A stretch of 34,202 bases of DNA, taken from a virus. Below are positions 16,101-24,048 of this stretch, piece after piece (position 1 is the stretch's first letter; each line of letters begins with the position of its first letter). The translations under genes and the position numbers were made by a program. The stretch spans positions 1 through 34,202 of IMG/VR virus record IMGVR_UViG_3300020183_000258; one strand, given 5' to 3'. The notes beneath the pieces were generated by a model. The model did not search any database. It was given only the letters and a program-made list of their open reading frames with translations, and had not been told where the DNA came from.

Positions 16101-18189
16101 CAATCGTCCGAGCATCTTGGCTGTCAAGGAGCTTCTTCAGAATTCCTTCGACGCGGTGAAGGAAGCTCTCTACAAGGGTGAGATCACCAAGGGCAAGATT
16201 GATATCACTGTTGATGAAGCCACCAAGACCCTGACTGTAGCCGACAATGGCATAGGGATGTCCCGCGATGTCCTGCTCAAGGCGTTCTTCACTCTTGCCG
16301 GGACCAAGAAGGATACGCCTCCGGCCATGCGCAGTGGCGGCTTCGGCAACGCCAAGCTGGCCCTGTTCACGATGTCGGAAGGCATACGCATCGAGACTGT
16401 AAGGGATGGCGTCAAGACTGTCACGGATGTCGATAGTGCCAAGCTGCTCGATGCGGTTGGCAGGGTCTCGGCCCCCGAAGGTACGTCTCGATCCATCCGT
16501 GCTGTTTCGTCCCCCACGACGGAAAAGAATGGCACGGTAGTCAGCATCAAACTCAAGGATACGTGGACCGATTCCAGAAATGGTACAGTCAATCCTACAG
16601 ATGTTGATACGGATTCGGTTGATGAAATACTTGATCGTCCTTGGATAGCCAGTGATGAAGCTGGAAACTTGTATGATTTTGAAGTAACCGTCAACGGTCT
16701 TCCAACTAGCTTGGGAGTTGGAAAGGAATATCTTAGAAACCGCGACTACACTAAATTTACTACCGTGTCTTTTCCTTGGGGCGACATTGTCATGTACCGG
16801 AGTACGTTACCGTATTCCGAACCGGGCAAACTTGGGTACTATGGAAGAAGGCATAGGGTTCTTTCCAGCGGCGCGTTTCAGTTCGATGCGCAGATTGGTG
16901 CTGCGGAAATTGATCCCTATGGCACTGCGTATCCGTATGACTTGATTCTTGATGTGAAGCCCAAGGTGGCTGCTGGGGACAGGAACTATCCCTTCAATGA
17001 TATCAGAGAGAATTGGCGGGACACGGTAGTTCCATCGATGGCAGCCTTGAATGCGGTCTTCCGTAAACTTTCTGGGGCCAAGGGCACGGAAGATCTTGCG
17101 GCCACGATGGCCAACACGTACACTATGGGCAGGGTGGATCCCTTCGCTACGGGGGCCAAGACGTACAAGGCTCCGGTCAAGATTCCTGCAGCTTCCATTG
17201 CGGCCCCCAGCGTGGTTGGCATTCCCGACAAGTTGGATGTAAAGTACAACACCAAGACATCAGCGTTTCAAGTCACGTATGACAAGAACGGGAAGACGGA
17301 AACTCTTGACAATTTTCTGAGTGGGGCAAAGACTGAACCTCTGAAGGGAATCGATGTAGATACTCCCCTGTACCACAACAACCTTAATGTGGATCTCGTG
17401 GAGGTAGGAAGACAACACGGCAATCCCGTGGCTTACATGAGCGACATTGCCAGCATCTTCATGGAAATGCGTAAAGCCCTTCAGGGTTTTGGCGGCAACA
17501 AGTTCTATGGCAATATGCAGTTTCAGAATTTGCTTAAAGAATACTACATGGGCGTAGGTTTTGACACGGAATACTACGGACTCAATTCCAGGGTTCCGTT
17601 CAAGTCCATGCTGATAAATCCGGTAGCTTCAAAGAGCCAAACCATACAAGGCATTACTTCCCATATCTACAACACCATGATACATGAACTTGCGCACGTG
17701 CAAGTATTTGGACACGACGCGAACTTCATCTCGGCCATGGCAAACATGGAAGAATTCTTGGCTGACAACGGATACCAAGATCCCCTGCGCCGTGCCATTG
17801 AATCCACTGTTGCCAAGAACTTCAACATGATAACCAAAATGCGAGAGGCATTCAATGATCGCAACACAAAAAATGTCGCAAATAGCATTGCGGCAGGCGA
17901 CAAGGTCAAACCCTCCCTCATCGTGGAAGGAGGTAGGCGAGGAAGCCTTGTTGACGCACTTGACCCTTTTCGGGCAGGAGGGGAACTCGGAAGGGACCCG
18001 GGCTTCAGCCGAGGCGCTGCAACTGCTGCGGAGCAGCAAGTCGCTTCAAGACTTCCAAACCAAGGTCGATTCATTGTCCCGGAAGGAATCTCCCGGGAAA
18101 TGAACGATGCCCTCAACGTGATGGAGCAGGGCAACTTCCGCCAGATGGAGGGCGGCGAGGCTTTCACCAAAGACATCTCCTGTGGGTAA
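13102..18189 (+). CDS. giant polyvalent ejection protein: HSP90-like ATPase and zincin domains (1695 aa)
   Basis: Domains in order: N-terminal W-D repeats (1-40); a Gly/Ala-rich membrane-like region (~110-190) and 'GIGAAPIGAAAGAYGARR' near 317-333; two winged-helix-like units (~490-547 and ~574-614); a helical motif 'MRQRLFAMGYTPEEI' (~621); a region resembling sigma-70 region 1.1 (~684-735); an SH3-like 'GDVVSVPDGTIGTVERIEG' (~922); a GHKL/HSP90-like ATPase with N-box E1010 and N1014 (ELLQNSFDA), D1048-NGIGM and SGGFGNAK (1078-1085); and a zincin site H1528ELAH1532 with H1538. Ejected podovirus proteins fused to enzymes are known as polyvalent proteins. It is coupled with the 965-aa gene. 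The stretch from ~15170 to 18100 is more AT-rich, so the ATPase/zincin part was probably acquired. Molecular target unknown. Confidence 0.7.
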   Translation: MADTKYEWDGTKYVPFRNTPGAYVIEWDGMDWVASKTPEGPGAFTRGLATGWEQTKGLLSEALPAMVQSTMGYDEAARRNLQAYKERLDKLDKAGLQAKMTYEDVNSLGTLYDYGAEAFGQALPSIAAALIPGIGLGAAGSRFAAGRAAAGMVASRAAALEQAAQASGQVLTKEAAHAAAMAQVSQQLGIASGAMVGSGLQNIPESFANIYDETQQLRPGAAFAVGTLKSALDSIAPVMLLRKTQGVEMGDRLTNLISSKLLQGRPGWSGALSGLLQTAATEGLTEGAQEILDQAAVNVLADKSFDWKRVVDAALKGGIGAAPIGAAAGAYGARRTAQAEEQQQREAEEQKAQQEGILQQQRAAETKKMESQRAQYLSAVQLPEAYALAKEYDPGKLLGPEAKLEDKLKRKLAMRQNLTPQEEGALVNMSPQEFERYLKLTLEEDPEVIKDIPEIATYDYMNETPPPVAKGAAPTAVDTIYDTVRENIPTTKQGTRDPNQVFTPKFLEELGLTTTPEQNKEVLARLVAEGEVVQKGAFFRFTSDSEKQAFDVRRNPKLMDALRTESPETKLQKTWLEKAIGEPVDPASVPKLFNMLAQEGIVNKHGPFWKLAAPLSIDRKMRQRLFAMGYTPEEIQDMDPREANNLIINNTWRGNIPAAPAQPTAPAPEAPVQAVAPAPVAPVDTPEIQALFDLGRQRGYVTDKEIFDAAPDVSSIERALEQLEKENIEIREEPVAPKVPAPKSKSLTEILQEAGIEPEVTPTQEAPPPMGPAPTIAPTEVTPAAEITPPAAQPDAGATLENISKAYKALAGTDWQSYQGARGPLVLVAHLLQSIRASNPQYAKEDLARDLHLIDRNPDLLTKDGARISFLASTVAKERRAKPVIFKDAQGRSFPYYAITFVKETPADTPEIQAPPPSPIKVGDVVSVPDGTIGTVERIEGNRATIIPKGFEGTPRRYEYATDILTPETPDVMRSSTVVETDLAIDPKLILEKFAATTYGNRPSILAVKELLQNSFDAVKEALYKGEITKGKIDITVDEATKTLTVADNGIGMSRDVLLKAFFTLAGTKKDTPPAMRSGGFGNAKLALFTMSEGIRIETVRDGVKTVTDVDSAKLLDAVGRVSAPEGTSRSIRAVSSPTTEKNGTVVSIKLKDTWTDSRNGTVNPTDVDTDSVDEILDRPWIASDEAGNLYDFEVTVNGLPTSLGVGKEYLRNRDYTKFTTVSFPWGDIVMYRSTLPYSEPGKLGYYGRRHRVLSSGAFQFDAQIGAAEIDPYGTAYPYDLILDVKPKVAAGDRNYPFNDIRENWRDTVVPSMAALNAVFRKLSGAKGTEDLAATMANTYTMGRVDPFATGAKTYKAPVKIPAASIAAPSVVGIPDKLDVKYNTKTSAFQVTYDKNGKTETLDNFLSGAKTEPLKGIDVDTPLYHNNLNVDLVEVGRQHGNPVAYMSDIASIFMEMRKALQGFGGNKFYGNMQFQNLLKEYYMGVGFDTEYYGLNSRVPFKSMLINPVASKSQTIQGITSHIYNTMIHELAHVQVFGHDANFISAMANMEEFLADNGYQDPLRRAIESTVAKNFNMITKMREAFNDRNTKNVANSIAAGDKVKPSLIVEGGRRGSLVDALDPFRAGGELGRDPGFSRGAATAAEQQVASRLPNQGRFIVPEGISREMNDALNVMEQGNFRQMEGGEAFTKDISCG

Positions 18190-18192
18190 GTC

Positions 18193-21090
18193 ATGACCGT
18201 ATGCATTCCAGCCAAGTCGGGCGTCATCGACAACACCCTCGCCAAGGTGGTGGAGCTTCGCTCCCTCCTCGAAGCCGGTGCGCTACAGCCCTCCATGCTC
18301 AAGCTCATGAGCAATGCGCAGCGGTACCTCAGCGGCTTCATCAGCATCGACAACCTCGCCACGCGCTTCCCTACCCTGCGTCCCTACGTCAAGGCGCTGA
18401 AGCTGGGCGAGGAGCTTCGGGCCCGCATGGGCCACAAGTACCAGCCCGTGATGCGCAAGGTGGCAGCACTGTCTTCCCGGCAGTCTCGCGACCTCATGCG
18501 CCTCATCGAGATCGAGAATGCCGAGGAGACCTTGGCCACGGAGAATGCGGACGGCAGCGCCAGCATCGTGGCCACCGAGGACCATGTTGGCTCCAAGACC
18601 GGGGACATCGTCACCCTGCCCAAGGAACTCAATGCACTGCGCAAGGACGTGCGCGTCATTCTCGATGACATCTACGACAACGTCATCTCCGCAGTGAAGA
18701 CCTCGCTTGGCTTCGACCCCACCCTTACCATCTCCGAAATCGAGAACCTCAAGGTCGAGGGGCGCACACCCGAGGAGACCGCCAAGCTGCAGGATGACAA
18801 CAAGGCCGCAGCCGCCATCCTGCGCAGCATCGAAAGCGCCCGCCGCGTGGGCTACTTCCCGCAGGTGCGCCGTGGTGCCTTCGCCGTGGAGTACTACATC
18901 GGGGACCAGAAGCACATCGAGTCCTACGACTCCGTCCTCGCGGAGGGCATGCCCGCCCTGGATCGCTTCCCCGCCCTCAAGAGTTCCCGCGCCAAGGCCG
19001 AGGCCCGTGCAGCACAGCTCCGCAAGGAGGGAGTGCAGACCGTCAAGATCCGAGACCTGCAGGCCGAGCAGGAACTCTATGACCTGTACCTGCCATCCTC
19101 CAACGAGATGCAGCGCATCGATGTGCTCTTCCAAGCCATCATGACGCCCAACAAGGACGACCCCCAGAAGCAGGTTGCCGACATCCTCAAGCGCCTCAAG
19201 GTTGAGGCCGAGAAGCGCCGCACCCCGCGCTTGCGCAAGAGGTTCGACATCCCGGGGTGGCTGCGCCCCGACAACTACGACACCTACTTCCGCAGTACCT
19301 TCGCGCCCTTCACCTACCAGATGACGGACTGGATTGCCAACAAGGCCACGGAGGATACGCGGCGCAGCGCCATCTCCAAGATCCAGGATCCCAAGCTGCG
19401 CATCATCGCGGAGAAGCAGGAGAAGTACCTCCACAGCAACGAGGCCCTGGTCGCCAAGCTCAAGAGCGTGGCCTTCCTCTATACGCTGGGCGGCAACCTG
19501 TCTTCGGCCATGGTGAACCTCACGCAGCTCCTGCACACCACCGTTCCCTTCCTGGGCGGAGTGGGCGGCACCGGCAATGCGATGAAGGAACTCAGCATCG
19601 CTACCACCCAGATCCTGCGCAACATCAAGCTCTCGCTGGATCCCGACAAGATCCTCGACGTGGACAAGATGACGGAACTCACCTCCGACGAGCGCGCCAT
19701 GTTCAAGGAACTCTTCAGCAGTGGCTATGCCGAAGCCCTCCTCACCCGCGACCAGGCTGGCTCCCTCCTTGCGCAGTCCCAGATCGAATCCGTCTACGGC
19801 CTCGGGCAGAAGGCGGGCAGGGTCCTTGAGGCCTTCTCCCTGCCCTTCTCCATGGCCGAGACCATCAACCGCCTCAGCACCGCACTGGCAACCTACCGCA
19901 TGGTAAAAGACGAGCAGGCCTTCCAGCGCATCCAGAAGTTTGCCAGCAACGTGGGCACCCCCATCCGGGATCGCATCGAGGCGGCGAAGTTCGCCGTGGA
20001 GGAAACCCAGTTCAGCATGAGCAAGCCCTTCCGTGCCCAGTACATGCACGGCCTGGTGCCCGGCCTCATCTTCCAGTTCGCAACCTTCCCATTCAAGATG
20101 CTGGGCTTCATACGCCGGGCCGCCGAGTACTACGGGGGCAAGGGCATCATGGCCACCGACGAAGGCAAGAAGGTGCTGGGCCTCATGCTGCTGGGGGTCT
20201 TCGCCACGGCAGGATTGTGGGGCCTGCCCTTCGCGGGACCTGCCGGGGATCTCATCGACAAGCTCACCAACATGGTGGGCCCCTACGTTGGCCTCAGCCC
20301 CACCGCCCTCAAGGCGCAGTTGCGCGAGACCATGCAGCAGTTATTCAAGGAGGTGCCCTCCCTGCAGTTCCTCGGCACTCCGGCAGAGCTGGCTGACTAC
20401 GTCCTCAATGGTCCCTTCCGGGCAACGGGAATAGATATCTCCAAGCGCACGGCCCTGGACCTCAACCTCAACAACATGCTCACCATGGACCTCATGAACA
20501 TGGGTCCCCTCATGGGTGCCGTGGTTGGAGGCGCGGAGGAAGCCTACAAGTACCAGCAGAAGGGCATGCCCCTCATGGCCCTGGCGTCCCTCATGCCGGT
20601 GGCCTTTCGGAATGTGGCCCGGGCAGTCACCATGCGCGACCTCGGCTTCGTCACCCCCGGAAAACTGGAGCCCGTGCTTCCCGCCAAGGAAATGCAGGAG
20701 CCCAAGGAGTTCCTCAAGGTTGCCGCTGGCTTCACTCCCACCGACGTGGCCCGTACCCGCGAGGCCAAGGGGGAGACCAAGGAACTGGGGACGCGCATGG
20801 ACCGCATCCGCAAGTCCTACAGCGACAGCATCGCCGTGGCCCAGGCGCGGGCAATCCAGACCGGGGATCCCTCCTACCGCCAGGAAGCCCAGAGGTTGCG
20901 GCGCGAGATTGCCGAGTACGACAAGGGCCGACCCCTGCGAGACCGCATCGTGCAGGACGCCGACTCCTTCCAGAAGAGCATCGCCAAGAAGATGCAGGAG
21001 TTCCGCCAGCCCCTCACGCTGGAGGATGTGCCCAAGTCGGTACGCCCCGAGCTTGCGCGCAGGATACGGGAACTCAAAGAAATGTCTTGA
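18193..21090 (+). CDS. large polyvalent-type ejection protein, LPD38-like C-terminal half (965 aa)
   Basis: The frame begins 3 bases after the 1695-aa gene. Residues 1-370 are helical, with 'RRVGYFPQVRRGAFAVEYY' and 'LKRLKVEAEKRRTPRLRKRF'. Residues ~385-680 contain the series 'LGGNLSSAMVNLTQLLHTTVPFL', 'SMAETINRLSTALATYRMV' and 'GLIFQFATFPFKMLGFIRRAAEYY'. Two hydrophobic stretches follow near 660-690 (VLGLMLLGVFATAGLWGLPF). This order matches a C-terminal region I know from large polyvalent phage proteins (I recall it as LPD38; not verified). It probably enters the host cell with the genome and may form part of the ejection channel. No catalytic motif is evident. Confidence 0.6.
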   Translation: MTVCIPAKSGVIDNTLAKVVELRSLLEAGALQPSMLKLMSNAQRYLSGFISIDNLATRFPTLRPYVKALKLGEELRARMGHKYQPVMRKVAALSSRQSRDLMRLIEIENAEETLATENADGSASIVATEDHVGSKTGDIVTLPKELNALRKDVRVILDDIYDNVISAVKTSLGFDPTLTISEIENLKVEGRTPEETAKLQDDNKAAAAILRSIESARRVGYFPQVRRGAFAVEYYIGDQKHIESYDSVLAEGMPALDRFPALKSSRAKAEARAAQLRKEGVQTVKIRDLQAEQELYDLYLPSSNEMQRIDVLFQAIMTPNKDDPQKQVADILKRLKVEAEKRRTPRLRKRFDIPGWLRPDNYDTYFRSTFAPFTYQMTDWIANKATEDTRRSAISKIQDPKLRIIAEKQEKYLHSNEALVAKLKSVAFLYTLGGNLSSAMVNLTQLLHTTVPFLGGVGGTGNAMKELSIATTQILRNIKLSLDPDKILDVDKMTELTSDERAMFKELFSSGYAEALLTRDQAGSLLAQSQIESVYGLGQKAGRVLEAFSLPFSMAETINRLSTALATYRMVKDEQAFQRIQKFASNVGTPIRDRIEAAKFAVEETQFSMSKPFRAQYMHGLVPGLIFQFATFPFKMLGFIRRAAEYYGGKGIMATDEGKKVLGLMLLGVFATAGLWGLPFAGPAGDLIDKLTNMVGPYVGLSPTALKAQLRETMQQLFKEVPSLQFLGTPAELADYVLNGPFRATGIDISKRTALDLNLNNMLTMDLMNMGPLMGAVVGGAEEAYKYQQKGMPLMALASLMPVAFRNVARAVTMRDLGFVTPGKLEPVLPAKEMQEPKEFLKVAAGFTPTDVARTREAKGETKELGTRMDRIRKSYSDSIAVAQARAIQTGDPSYRQEAQRLRREIAEYDKGRPLRDRIVQDADSFQKSIAKKMQEFRQPLTLEDVPKSVRPELARRIRELKEMS

Positions 21091-21115
21091 CCCGGGTACC
21101 CGGAGTACCTAGAAT
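21087..21115 (+). promoter_or_regulatory. sigma-70-like promoter with 12-bp palindrome, leaderless layout
   Basis: TTGACC (21087-21092) and TAGAAT (21110-21115) are separated by exactly 17 bases in the only clear gap of the rightward genes. The expected start of transcription, about seven bases after the -10, coincides with ATG 21122. No Shine-Dalgarno lies before that ATG (AATTCAAGC). The spacer contains the perfect palindrome CCGGGTACCCGG (21092-21103), a possible operator. There is no T-tract, so it is unlikely to be a terminator. Confidence 0.55.
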
Positions 21116-21121
21116 TCAAGC

Positions 21122-21883
21122 ATGCTGCACATCTTCATTGGCTATGACTCTAGGGAGGACATCGCCTACAAGGTAGCCGCGCATAGCGTCAAGCGGCATT
21201 GTAGCGTCCCTTGCGTCGTCACCCCCCTCAAGCTCGATGGCCTCAAGGCTGCAGGGAAGTATTGGCGCACATCTTACAGGGAAGGCAATCAGATGATCGA
21301 CATGGGGGACGGTCGTCCGTTCTCCACCGACTTTGCCTTTTCGCGCTTCCTCGTACCTCACCTGGCGCTTCGCAACGGGATCGAGGGGCACGTCGTATTC
21401 ATGGATTGCGATTTCCTCTTCCTCGACGACATCCAGAAGATGCTCCAGTTCTGCGATCCCGAGGTGGCAGTCTCTGTGGTGAAGCACAAGTTTGTACCCA
21501 AAGAAACTATCAAGATGGACGGGATTGCGCAGTCTCAGTACCAGCGCAAACTGTGGTCCTCCCTCATGGTTCTGAATACGCGTCACTCCCACTGCCGGAA
21601 GCTGGACCTCGAAACGGTCAACACCCAGAAGGGGTCTTACCTGCACGGTTTCGAGTGGACGGACTCCATAGGGGAAATCGACGAGACGTGGAACTGGCTT
21701 CCATATCACAGCCCCACTACTCGCTACTCCTACGACAGCCCGAAGGCAATCCACTTCACTGACGGGGGACCGTGGTTCCCCAACTACAAGGACATCCCCT
21801 ACTCCGCCGCTTGGTATGCGGAGAAGGCGCTGGTGGAAAACGACTTCGCCAACTGGAAACATACGGTGGACCTCTTCCGATGA
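21122..21883 (+). CDS. GT-A fold glycosyltransferase (253 aa)
   Basis: The product opens with a Rossmann-like beta strand and 'GYDSREDIAY' and has a DxD metal/nucleotide-sugar motif (MDCDFLFLDD, D95 and D97). 'SSLMVLNTRHSHC' and 'EWTDSIGEIDETWNWLPY' (near 220) fit the acceptor side of GT8/GT32-like enzymes. The C-terminus has 'KAIHFTDGGPWF', often seen as the HxxGxxKPW-like end of GT8 proteins. It would transfer a sugar from a nucleotide sugar to an unknown acceptor. It is the first gene after the promoter-like element and its stop overlaps the next start (ATGA). Acceptor and sugar cannot be inferred. Confidence 0.7.
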   Translation: MLHIFIGYDSREDIAYKVAAHSVKRHCSVPCVVTPLKLDGLKAAGKYWRTSYREGNQMIDMGDGRPFSTDFAFSRFLVPHLALRNGIEGHVVFMDCDFLFLDDIQKMLQFCDPEVAVSVVKHKFVPKETIKMDGIAQSQYQRKLWSSLMVLNTRHSHCRKLDLETVNTQKGSYLHGFEWTDSIGEIDETWNWLPYHSPTTRYSYDSPKAIHFTDGGPWFPNYKDIPYSAAWYAEKALVENDFANWKHTVDLFR

Positions 21884-24048
21884 GAATCATTACTTCCTGG
21901 GGCCCCAAGGGCTGGGACCTTTACGGCAAGAACTTCCTCGACTCAACCCGCCTGTGGGACTCCAACATCCAGCTCACCGTCTACGTAGACGGGATGGACC
22001 CCGCCGAGGTCACCTGCAACCACAGGGCCCTGGCTGTCAAGCGCCTTGAGGAAGTGGAAGGTTTCAACGAATTCCGCGCTGCCCACCCTGACAAGAATGG
22101 GAACACCCCGGAGGGTTACAACTACCGACTCGATGCGCTGAAATTCTGCGCCAAGGTCTTCGCCCTCCACGATGCCGCCCGTGATCCCGAGCCCTTCATC
22201 TGGCTCGACGGGGATGTCATCACCACCAAGCCCCTCACCCTGGCATGGCTGCGGGATGTGTGCAAGAGTCACATCACCCACCTGGGGCGCAAGGGCATCA
22301 ACTATAGCGAGACCGGCTTCATCTACTTCGAGGGCAACGAGGCCCGCACCGTCATTGCCGACATGTACGACATCTACATGTCCGGGGAGATCTTCAACTA
22401 CGCCGAGTGGACCGACGCCTTCATCTTCGAGCGTGTGCTCACTCTCCACAAGATGCACGGGCTTGAAGCCCACAACCTTGTCCACCCCGAGTATGTCGGA
22501 CTCGACGCGTTTGAGCATAGCGCGATCAACGATGTGTTCGTACATCTCAAGGGTAACCGTAAGACCAAGGTCGTCCAGGGCCTCAAGACCCGATATGACC
22601 AGCTCCTCGCGCTCGTCCAGCACTACATGCCCCGCGTCATCCTTGAGACCGGGACGTGGGATGGCGGACGTGCCGTGGCCATGGCGCAGGTTGCGTTTGG
22701 CAAATGGGATCACGTTGTCTATCATGGATATGACCTCTTCGAGGAAGCTACGGGGGATACCGACGCCAAGGAGCACAACGTCAAGAAGCACTACTCCTTG
22801 GAAGACGTGACAGCAAAGCTCACCGAGTTTGCCGCTGCCATGAAGGAGAAGGGCAAGCACTTCGAGTTCCATCTCCATCGAGGCGACACGAAGGAAACGC
22901 TGCGCGACGTGGCGGGCGTGGACTTCGCGTGGCTCGACGGCGGCCACTCGGTGGCGACCATCGCACATGATTGGGAGCAATGCAAGCGCATCCCCGTCGT
23001 GGTCTTTGACGACTACTACGTGGCGGACAAGGACGGCGCGATGCCCGCCCAAGAGTTCCGTGGGGTCGAGGCCACCTTCACCAAGATCCTCCGGGAGAAG
23101 CGGGTCTACAAGTCCAAGGACCAGGTGCAGGGAGGGGGCATCGTCAACATCGCGGCGGTGGGTGAGGGCCTCCCTGACTTGCCAGGTGCCGGGATGGGGG
23201 CAATGCCCCTCAAGGTCACGGCCCAGGACTGCATGCCCAAGGACCACATCATCAACAACGTCAAGGAGAACATGGCGCTGATCCCCCGGTGGATCACCAA
23301 GGCCAAGCCCCATGACAGGAAGCTGGTGATTGTATCGGCGGGCCCCGACATCCACAAGCGCAAAGACAAGATCATCAAGATGTGGCGCGAAGGTGCCGAC
23401 ATCGCGGTGGTGAAGCATAGTTTGCCCACGGTGGTGGGTTGGGGCGTGGACCCTGAGTACCTCGTGCTGCTGGATCCCCGCACCGTCGATGGCATCTCCA
23501 CCCACGGCATCAAGCGCACCGATCTCCTTGGGGATATCCCGCCCACCATGAAGGTGCTGGTGGCATCGATGTCGGATCCCAGCGTCACCAAGCACGTACT
23601 GGGCAAGACCCGCAACGTGTGGGGCTGGCATGCCATGACGCAGGCCCTCATCAAGAGCGAGGTCTTCCCGCCCGGATCCCTCCTCATCAACGGGGGGACG
23701 TGCGCTGCATGGCGGGCCCTGTCCCTCTGCCAGTCCCTGGGGTATAGCGAGTTCCACCTCTTCGGCTTCGACTTCTGCTACCCCGAATCCCAAATTGACA
23801 AGACCGTCAAGGACGAGCAGGGCCGCCCCAAGTACATGGAAATCACCATCGGGAAGACAGGCAAGAAATTCTGGAGCACGGGGGAGCTGATTGCCGCATC
23901 GCAGGATGCCCAGTACTTCTTCGAGAATTCCAGGCAGATGGGCTTCCGGGTGTGGTGCTATGGGGAAGGCATCGGGCCCACCATCTGGAAGCTCGTCCTG
24001 GGGGAGAAGAAGCAGGATCTGCCCAGCCTCAAGGAGGTCTTCCTGTGA
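21880..24048 (+). CDS. three-domain protein: glycosyltransferase, methyltransferase-like, DUF115-like (722 aa)
   Basis: ATG 21880 overlaps the previous stop; the upstream in-frame extension is rejected because it would overlap the first glycosyltransferase gene. Domain 1 (1-225) is a second GT-A domain with D110-G-D112 (WLDGDV). Domain 2 (~250-435) resembles a class I SAM methyltransferase: 'VILETGTWDGGRAVAMA' (253-269) as motif I and 'VDFAWLDGGHSVATIAHDW' (347-365). Domain 3 (~455-722) resembles DUF115/MptE-like proteins: 'KLVIVSAGPDIHKRK', 'LLINGGTCAAWRALSLCQSLG' and 'FHLFGFDFCYP'. The three likely act in sequence on one glycan. No signal or membrane segments; cytoplasmic. Confidence 0.65.
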   Translation: MRIITSWGPKGWDLYGKNFLDSTRLWDSNIQLTVYVDGMDPAEVTCNHRALAVKRLEEVEGFNEFRAAHPDKNGNTPEGYNYRLDALKFCAKVFALHDAARDPEPFIWLDGDVITTKPLTLAWLRDVCKSHITHLGRKGINYSETGFIYFEGNEARTVIADMYDIYMSGEIFNYAEWTDAFIFERVLTLHKMHGLEAHNLVHPEYVGLDAFEHSAINDVFVHLKGNRKTKVVQGLKTRYDQLLALVQHYMPRVILETGTWDGGRAVAMAQVAFGKWDHVVYHGYDLFEEATGDTDAKEHNVKKHYSLEDVTAKLTEFAAAMKEKGKHFEFHLHRGDTKETLRDVAGVDFAWLDGGHSVATIAHDWEQCKRIPVVVFDDYYVADKDGAMPAQEFRGVEATFTKILREKRVYKSKDQVQGGGIVNIAAVGEGLPDLPGAGMGAMPLKVTAQDCMPKDHIINNVKENMALIPRWITKAKPHDRKLVIVSAGPDIHKRKDKIIKMWREGADIAVVKHSLPTVVGWGVDPEYLVLLDPRTVDGISTHGIKRTDLLGDIPPTMKVLVASMSDPSVTKHVLGKTRNVWGWHAMTQALIKSEVFPPGSLLINGGTCAAWRALSLCQSLGYSEFHLFGFDFCYPESQIDKTVKDEQGRPKYMEITIGKTGKKFWSTGELIAASQDAQYFFENSRQMGFRVWCYGEGIGPTIWKLVLGEKKQDLPSLKEVFL

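Noticed and set aside
18283-20049. A 588-codon open frame on the minus strand
   Set aside because: It is fully opposite the 965-codon gene, rich in Leu/His/Gly/Val as expected from the antisense of GC-rich coding sequence, and has no ribosome site.
21092-21103. GC palindrome as a terminator of the virion operon
   Set aside because: No loop and no T-tract; it lies inside a promoter spacer and fits an operator better.
21943-23793. A 616-codon minus-strand frame opposite the three-domain protein
   Set aside because: Antisense shadow; the plus-strand product has clear domain motifs.
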